Position numbers and translations under genes: made by a program. Shown here piece by piece: positions 58,667 through 64,000 of a stretch of DNA of 64,000 nt. The DNA comes from Chimonanthus salicifolius. Lineage: Eukaryota; Streptophyta; Magnoliopsida; Laurales; Calycanthaceae. The notes below the pieces were generated by a model. It was not told where the DNA came from. It searched no databases and was given only the letters and a program-made list of their open reading frames with translations. The stretch spans positions 23,491,043 to 23,555,042 of the forward strand of contig CM023539.1 of the NCBI GenBank assembly GCA_013350335.1, in the 5' to 3' direction. Positions within the stretch are counted from its first letter, which is position 1. Every line of letters begins with the position of its first letter.

Positions 58667-61600
58667 GGTACGACTATCCGATTCATGGATTTTAGATTTT
58701 GGTTGTTTTTATCATATGTGGCCTAATCGTGATTTGTTTGAATCATATGAGTCTTATAATGGTGGGAGTGTTCTTATGGGAAATGATACACCATGTAAAG
58801 CCATAGGAATAGGGACCATTAGAATCAGGATGTTTGATGGAGTTGTGAGAACATTGGGAGAGGTAAGACATATGCCAGCACTTAGGAAAAATCTGATTTC
58901 CTTAGGCACACTTCAAGCAAACGGGTGCACAATCATCGGAAAGGATGACACACTCGTCAAGGGGTGCAATGGTGTTAATGAAAGGCATCAGATTGGCTAA
59001 CAACCTCTACAAACTGAAAGGGGATACAGTTTCAGGTTGAGCGGCAGTCTCCACAGAAGAAGAACACAGTGCAGATGATTCTCAGTTATGGCATATGCGG
59101 CTAGGGCATATGAGTGAGGGGGGCATGTTAGAACTCCATAAAAGACAACTGTTAAAGGGGGTTAAATCATGCAAGCTAGAATTCTGCAAGTTTTGTTTGT
59201 ATGGCAAACAGAGTAAGGTGACCATTAAAGCTGCAGATAAACACTATAGACCCAAGGGTATTCTGGACTATGTCCATTCAGATGTGTGGGGGCCATCCCC
59301 GGCTAACTCAAAAGGTGGAGTTTCCTACTTTGTGACTTTCATAGATGATTTTTCAAGAAAGGTCTGGGTCTACTTCATGAAGGAAAAATCAGAAGTCTTC
59401 TCTAAGTTCAAAGAGTGGAAGGCAGAGGTAGAAAATCAAATAGGCAGAAAAATCAAGTATCTGAGGACAGACAATGGTGGTGAATACCGACATAGTGAAT
59501 TTCTACAGTTTTGCAGAGATGAGGGCATCACGAGGCACTTCACCGTTCCCAAGACGACTCAGTAGAATGGAGTTGCGGAAAGGATGAATAGGACTATTCT
59601 GGAAAGAACAAGGAGTATGAGGATTCATGCAGGCTTATCCAATTGCTTTTGGGCAGAATCAGTCAATCATGCATGCTACTTAGTCAATAGGTCACCAAAT
59701 ACATTCCTCAATCTAAAAGCTTTAGAAGAGGTGTGGTCAGGTAGAGAAGTGGACTACTCAGTTTTGAGAGTATTCGGTTGTCCAGCTTACGCATACATTC
59801 CTAGTGATCAGCGATCCAAGTTAGACTCCAAGTCACTCAGGTGCATATTTCTCAGGTTTGAGAAGGGAGTGAAGGGGTACAAGTTATGGGATCCAACAAA
59901 CAGAAAAGTCATTTACTACAGAGATGTAGTGTTTGATGAAGCTTCTCTGCTGAAGAGGGAACTTGAGAAAGAAGTTCAAGAAAATAGCAAACAGAAGGTG
60001 ATTACAGAGTTGGTTCCACCTAGCACAGAAACCACAACTCAGAATCAAACACAGGGTCAAGATGAGACCAGCACGCCATGAGGTAAGGAACAGATAGAGG
60101 CTTAGCAGGAGCCCACCGGTTTGGCACAAGGAAGAACAAGAAGAACCATCAGGCCACCTCAAAGGCTTGGGTGGGATGATGAGGAGGTACACTTTGCTCT
60201 TATCACCAGTAGCGGTGATCCAACCACTTTTCAGGAGGCTATTGAAAATAGTGAAAGAGAAGGTTGAATGAGTGACATGATTGATGAGATGGAATCTCTT
60301 CACCATAACTCCGTCTGGGAGTTAGTTCCAAAACCGAATGACAGAAAACCAGTTGGCTGCAAATGGGTTTACAGGAAAAAAGAAGCATTGCAAGAAAATG
60401 AGAAATCAAAGTTCAAAGCACGGCCAGTAGCAAAGGGTTACTCACAGAAGGAGGTGATTGACTATGATGAGATATTCTCTCCGGTTGTCAAGCATACATC
60501 TATCAGGGTGTTGTTGGCTATGGTAGCACAATTCGACATGGAGCTTGAACAGTTAGATGTAAAGACAACTTTCCTTCACGGCGATTTGGAGGAATCTATT
60601 TACATGGAGCAACCTGAAGGATTCAAAGAAGCAGGCAAGGAAGACCATGTGTGCAGATTAAAGAAGTCACTGTATGGACGTAAGCAATCTCTAAGACAAT
60701 AGTACAAGCGCTTTGACTCCCATATATTGCAGATTGGCTACCAGCGATGTGAGTATGATTGTTATGTATACTATAGAGTGTTTGAGGATGCTCCCATTTT
60801 TCTATTGCTCTATGTGGACGACATGCTCATTGCATGTAAGGACACGTCCAAGGTAGTTGAACTCAAATCCCAGTTAAGTAAGGACTTTGACATGAAGGAC
60901 CTTGGAGCAGCAAGGAAGATGTTAGGGATGGAAATCAGGAGAGACAGAAAAGCAGGCAAGCTGTGGTTATCACAGAAGAATTACATCTAAAAGGTACTTG
61001 AGAAATTTAGCATGCAGAAAGCAAAGCCAGTGTCTACTCCACTTGCAACTCATTTCAGCTCGAGTGCTAGACAGTGTCCTAGTACAGATGAAGAAGTTGC
61101 AGAAATGTCAAGAACGCCGTATGCTAATGCAATGGGATGTCTCATGTATGCCATGGTTTGTACTCGGCCAGATATTGCTCAAGCAGCCGGTGTAGTTAGC
61201 AAATATATGGCGAATCCAGGAAAAGAGCATTGGAATGTAGTCAAGTGGATTCTTAGGTATTTGAAGGGCACTAAAGACTTGGGTATAATGTTTGAAAGAA
61301 ATCAAGGGTCAGAAATTGTGGTTGGATATGTAGATGCTGATTATGCAGGAGATCTAGATATGAGGAGATCTACGACTAGTTATGTTTATACACTTGCCAG
61401 TGGACCATCAGTTGGCTGTCAGTGCTTCAGTCTACTACAACGTTATCTATTACAGAGGCAAAGTATATGGCATTGACAGGGGCTTCTAAGGAAGCAGTGT
61501 GGTTGAGAGGTTTGGTGAATGGTTTGGAGATTAATCAGAAATCAATCTCCATCTATTGTGATAGTCAAAAGTGCAATCTATTTGTCAATGAATCAGGTAT

Positions 61601-61779
61601 ATCATGCCAGGACAAAGCACATAGCAGTGATGTATCACAGGGTTCGAGACTGGGCTGCAACTGGTGAGATCTCCATTCTGAAGATTCACACAGATGAGAT
61701 GTTGCAGACATGCTTACCAAGCCGATTACCGCAGAGAAGTTCAGGCATTTGCCTGGACTTACTCAATCTCTCATCATGA
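58667..61779 (+). pseudogene. Copia pol (protease, integrase, RT, RNase H), broken
   Basis: Protease near 58680 has W-I-L-D-F-G-C where D-S-G is essential, so Ser is Phe. Integrase: G-H-M-S...C-K-F-C zinc region, then H-S-D-V-W-G-P, T-D-N-G-G-E-Y and, after TAG at 59563-59565 (usual Gln), N-G-V-A-E-R-M-N. RT: V-G-C-K-W-V-Y, Q-L-D-V-K-T-T-F-L-H-G, TAG at 60700-60702 (usual Trp), then the catalytic L-Y-V-D-D-M-L-I. TAA at 60988-60990. RNase H: G-Y-V-D-A-D-Y-A-G-D and E-A-K-Y-M-A-L, with frameshifts near 61430 and 61640, ending near 61779. RT and integrase catalytic residues are otherwise kept. Confidence 0.9.
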
Positions 61780-61902
61780 TAGAGATTAGACCTACACCTT
61801 TGAGGTGCAGGAGTGGTGGGAGTCACTCCTACACCAGGTGGAGGTGCTACACATCATTTCAACAGTCTTCAAGGGTTGGACATTTTTCGCCAAGGTGGAG
61901 AT

Positions 61903-62206
61903 TGTTGGGTTTGGCTCAAAAGGCCAATATTAAGTTGGGCCCATTGGGCCAAAGTTCTCTTGTAAATCCATCTTATATAAGGGTAAGTTATTCTCCTTAG
62001 GGTTGAGCTGAGAAAGATTTCTCTCTGTCAAGCAGAGGAGAGACTATGGAGAGATTCATTGTAGCATCCTGTTTTGTATCTTCTTCATAGTGAAATGAGC
62101 AATCATTCCGTGGACGTAGCCTTTAGGTGAACCACGTAAAATCCCGTGTCTCTTGTGTGGTTGCTTGATCTGTGTTGTGTGATTTTGCATTTCATATTTC
62201 ATTACA
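61903..62206 (+). repeat. 3' LTR of the Tork-like copia
   Basis: Same ends as the 5' LTR. Differences are scattered single changes, for example GGGCCAAAG against GGGCCTAAA near the start. Confidence 0.95.
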
Positions 62207-62409
62207 ATTGAGCCTGCAATGAGTAAAGTAAAGATATTACAGGTAAGTTGAATCAAATAGGACTGATATTGATATTCAAACCAATGAAGATTTGATGACA
62301 GCGTCTTACATGTTCATCTTCCCAGTTTGCGACTGAGGCTACCATAACAATTCTTCGGATTGATGATATGATCAAGCTTCTGAAAGACGAACAGGAGAAC
62401 GAAGACTAA

Positions 62410-64000
62410 ATTAGTCGAGCTTGCCATGCTTCCTATTAAAATTTTGCACTTATACTTCAGGTGTGCATTAATTAATTGTGATGTATCTGGAGAACTTTTC
62501 TCTAATTTGAATTACTATGGAATTTTGCCTTCTAAAATTTCCGGGTCCTGTTGCTAAACGTTACATTTGGTTGTTATGTTGTTGAAGTATTTATATTTGT
62601 GTCGATCTAATTAATTTTATTATGGCATGTGATGGTTCATATTGCATTAAGGCAGATAGTCAAGGTGACCGAAATTGACTGTGCCCACTTCTCACCAAGG
62701 TTAATTGTTAGATTAATACATCTCCTTTTTCAGATAGGGTGTGGCCGAAGTATCTCTAATATTGGATGACTTTCATTCTTGATTGAAAGTCAATTTCCAC
62801 TTCAGATCAAGAACTCAATCATGTTGATTGTCAAGCCATCAAGATTTTTTGTTTAATACGTTCTAAGCCTGTAATCGGACCCTGATCTGGCCCGGCCCGA
62901 ACAATAATTGAACCGTCTGCGGCCCAGCCTGATAATACAGGATCCGTATAGTATTGAGTCCGGGCCCGGCCCGATTGGGTTATTGGACCGTCTGTGGCCT
63001 GATAAGAGCCCGTTTGTCTATTTCGATCCATTATGCTACATGATCCAAAATCAATTTTTTTAACTTCATTTTTTATTAGAATAAGTCCAATAAATCAGAT
63101 ATTTTATTATAATCTAAATTAGAGTATGAAATTTTGAAATTCAAACTTGATTTAATAGTTTTATAATTTTAACAAAATTAAAATAACTCTTAAATTGCTC
63201 AACTTGAATTTTTGTTCAATCAAATTAACTCTAACTAAATCAGAGATAGACAAATACATAATAATAATTTTACAATCCACTGAAATCAAACTCAAATAAA
63301 ATGTATGCTGAAGTTGATCAGCTTTAGAAAGAGGGTTGGCATCGCCTGTGCCAATTGTTGATCAACTGCGTCGATCTCATTTATAAAGTATTTGAGAGAT
63401 CAAGCCCATCAGTCCCACACGTACTCCACCATAAACCAAATTTACCCTCTTCACCTACAATTCACGTGCCAAACAACAGACAAAGAAGTCCACATAAATT
63501 TTCAGATTACTTCAAATAATAAATACACAACCTCTTCTTAATAAAAAGTAACCCAACTTTGTATTGAAATGAATTATGATTTAAATTCAAAAACCTGACT
63601 TCACAATATAGTCACAAACTCCATGGCTAATGGTCACGGAAAACACAGGAATTCTCACACTTTAAAAGAAACATTTTCAAGCAAAAGACATTTTCAACCA
63701 ACCCATCACAAATATTATTGTTGAGCTGCAGGCATCCATGTCATCCACAGCGCTACATTAACAAAAAAGATCATGTAAGTTAAAATTAAAAAAATCATAA
63801 AATCAAATGACATTGATCGATAAAATTTATTTAAAACATAAAGGATTACCACTCATCAGGTCATATAGAACTCAAGTTCATATTACTTGTTCAGCTTCAA
63901 GGAAACTCAAACTCTTTCCATCTAACATAAAATAAGAAATTTAGATGTAGTTACACACTACAATCAAATAAATGGAAAGCAAGGCAACAAATTTAAATAA
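62410..64000. other. 3' flank of the CCT1 pseudogene, no gene recognised
   Basis: About 200 bp after the stop looks like old 3' UTR (AT-rich, ATTAATTTTATTATGGC). At 62876-63012 there is a GC-rich patch with two copies of CCCGGCCCG and the repeated phrase ATTG(A/G)ACCGTCTG(C/T)GGCC. The rest is AT-rich with no frame I can support. Confidence 0.5.

Larger units (their letters stand above)
56212..62206 (+). mobile_element. Full-length Ty1/copia retrotransposon (Tork-like) inside CCT1 exon 15
   Basis: LTRs of 305 and 304 bp (56212-56516, 61903-62206) start TGTTGGGTTTGGC and end CATTACA. ATTGA is duplicated at 56207-56211 and 62207-62211. A primer site (TGGTATCAGAGC, 56519-56530), gag, protease, integrase, RT and RNase H follow in copia order, then a purine tract (CAAGGTGGAGAT, 61891-61902). 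By hand count the LTRs differ at roughly 20-25 of 304 positions (about 7%), so the insertion is not recent. Pol has several stops and frameshifts, so the copy is not autonomous. Confidence 0.95.
24590..62409 (+). pseudogene. CCT1: T-complex protein 1 subunit alpha (CCT1) pseudogene, unprocessed, invaded by transposons
   Basis: The intact protein is one of eight subunits of the cytosolic chaperonin TRiC/CCT, which folds actin and tubulin. Start M-A-I-A-A-R-T-P-D-I-L-G-E-R-Q and end D-D-M-I-K-L-L-K-D-E are those of plant CCT1. Exons: 24590-24662, 24836-about 24865, 28391-28481, 28611-28697, 28804-28863, 28977-29026, 29184-29279, 39949-40014, 40349-40566, 52619-52753, 52849-52951, 55738-55866, 55947-56050, 56152-56211 plus 62212-62242, and 62326-62409. 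Lesions: exon 2 degenerate; +1 in exon 3; CGA-to-TGA stops in exons 4 and 13; -1 in exon 6; TAA in exon 9; the exon expected between 40566 and 52619 (about 60 residues) not found; -2 in exon 12; copia insertion in exon 15. Most splice sites remain, so it decayed from a normal gene copy, not a retrocopy. Confidence 0.95.
56152..62409 (+). pseudogene. CCT1 pseudogene exons 15-16, split by copia element
   Basis: Exon 15 (M-G-L-D-L-S-K-G-T-I-R-N-N-L-E-A-G-V-I) is interrupted at 56211 by a complete copia element and resumes at 62212 with the rest of the codon for Glu and P-A-M-S-K-V-K-I-L-Q. The 5 bp ATTGA is duplicated at the junctions. Exon 16 (62326-62409) codes F-A-T-E-A-T-I-T-I-L-R-I-D-D-M-I-K-L to a normal TAA stop. 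Confidence 0.95.

Noticed and set aside
24590..62409. CCT1 as a functional gene with sequencing errors.
   Set aside because: There are too many independent lesions: three stops, three frameshifts, a lost exon and a transposon within an exon.
1..64000. Endogenous viral (pararetrovirus) sequence.
   Set aside because: All reverse transcriptase fragments are of Ty3 or copia retrotransposon type with LTRs. I saw no movement-protein or coat-protein domain.

Overview
This is a window of plant nuclear DNA, most likely from an angiosperm with a large, repeat-rich genome. The evidence is plant-type LTR retrotransposons (Ty3/gypsy chromoviruses and Ty1/copia of SIRE-like and Tork-like types), a plant hAT transposon, a tRNA-derived SINE, GT-AG introns and AT-rich spacers. 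I cannot name the species. I see no gene that looks intact.

Layout. 1-7754: a decayed Ty3/gypsy element of Tekay (Del) type, cut by the window edge, with pol remnants and a 4.4 kb 3' LTR. 7755-20360: a minus-strand SIRE-like copia relic (LTR, primer site, gag, extra ORF, no recognisable pol). It is broken by a 3.8 kb solo LTR (9938-17493, duplicated target AGACT), which is itself broken by a second solo LTR of the same family (10086-13867, duplicated target AGGAT). 20361-24589: spacer plus another SIRE-like LTR.

24590-62409: an unprocessed pseudogene of the chaperonin subunit TCP-1 alpha (CCT1) on the plus strand, spread over 38 kb. Fourteen exons are clearly readable and one (exon 2) is partly readable. 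They carry three premature stops, three small frameshifts, one apparently missing exon (about 60 residues) and a 6 kb copia element inside exon 15. The introns hold most of the other mobile DNA: a chromovirus deletion derivative (29364-33872), two opposite-strand copies of a short non-autonomous LTR family (34440-37853 and 42805-45737), solo LTRs, a SINE (39190-39369), a 20-bp minisatellite (46511-46800) and a 4.3 kb hAT element (48191-52469). 62410-64000 is AT-rich flank without a recognised gene.

The genes do not form a pathway. The story is repeated nested insertion followed by decay, and nearly all premature stops fit C-to-T or G-to-A change, as expected of methylated silent DNA. The most unusual signals are structural. 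All three copies of the long Ty3 LTR carry an array of short palindromes (GGTTCGGCCAT/ATGGCCGAACC), about 20 copies in all, and a three-hairpin cassette close to the 3' end whose arms change together between copies. I found no clear new enzyme-based system.
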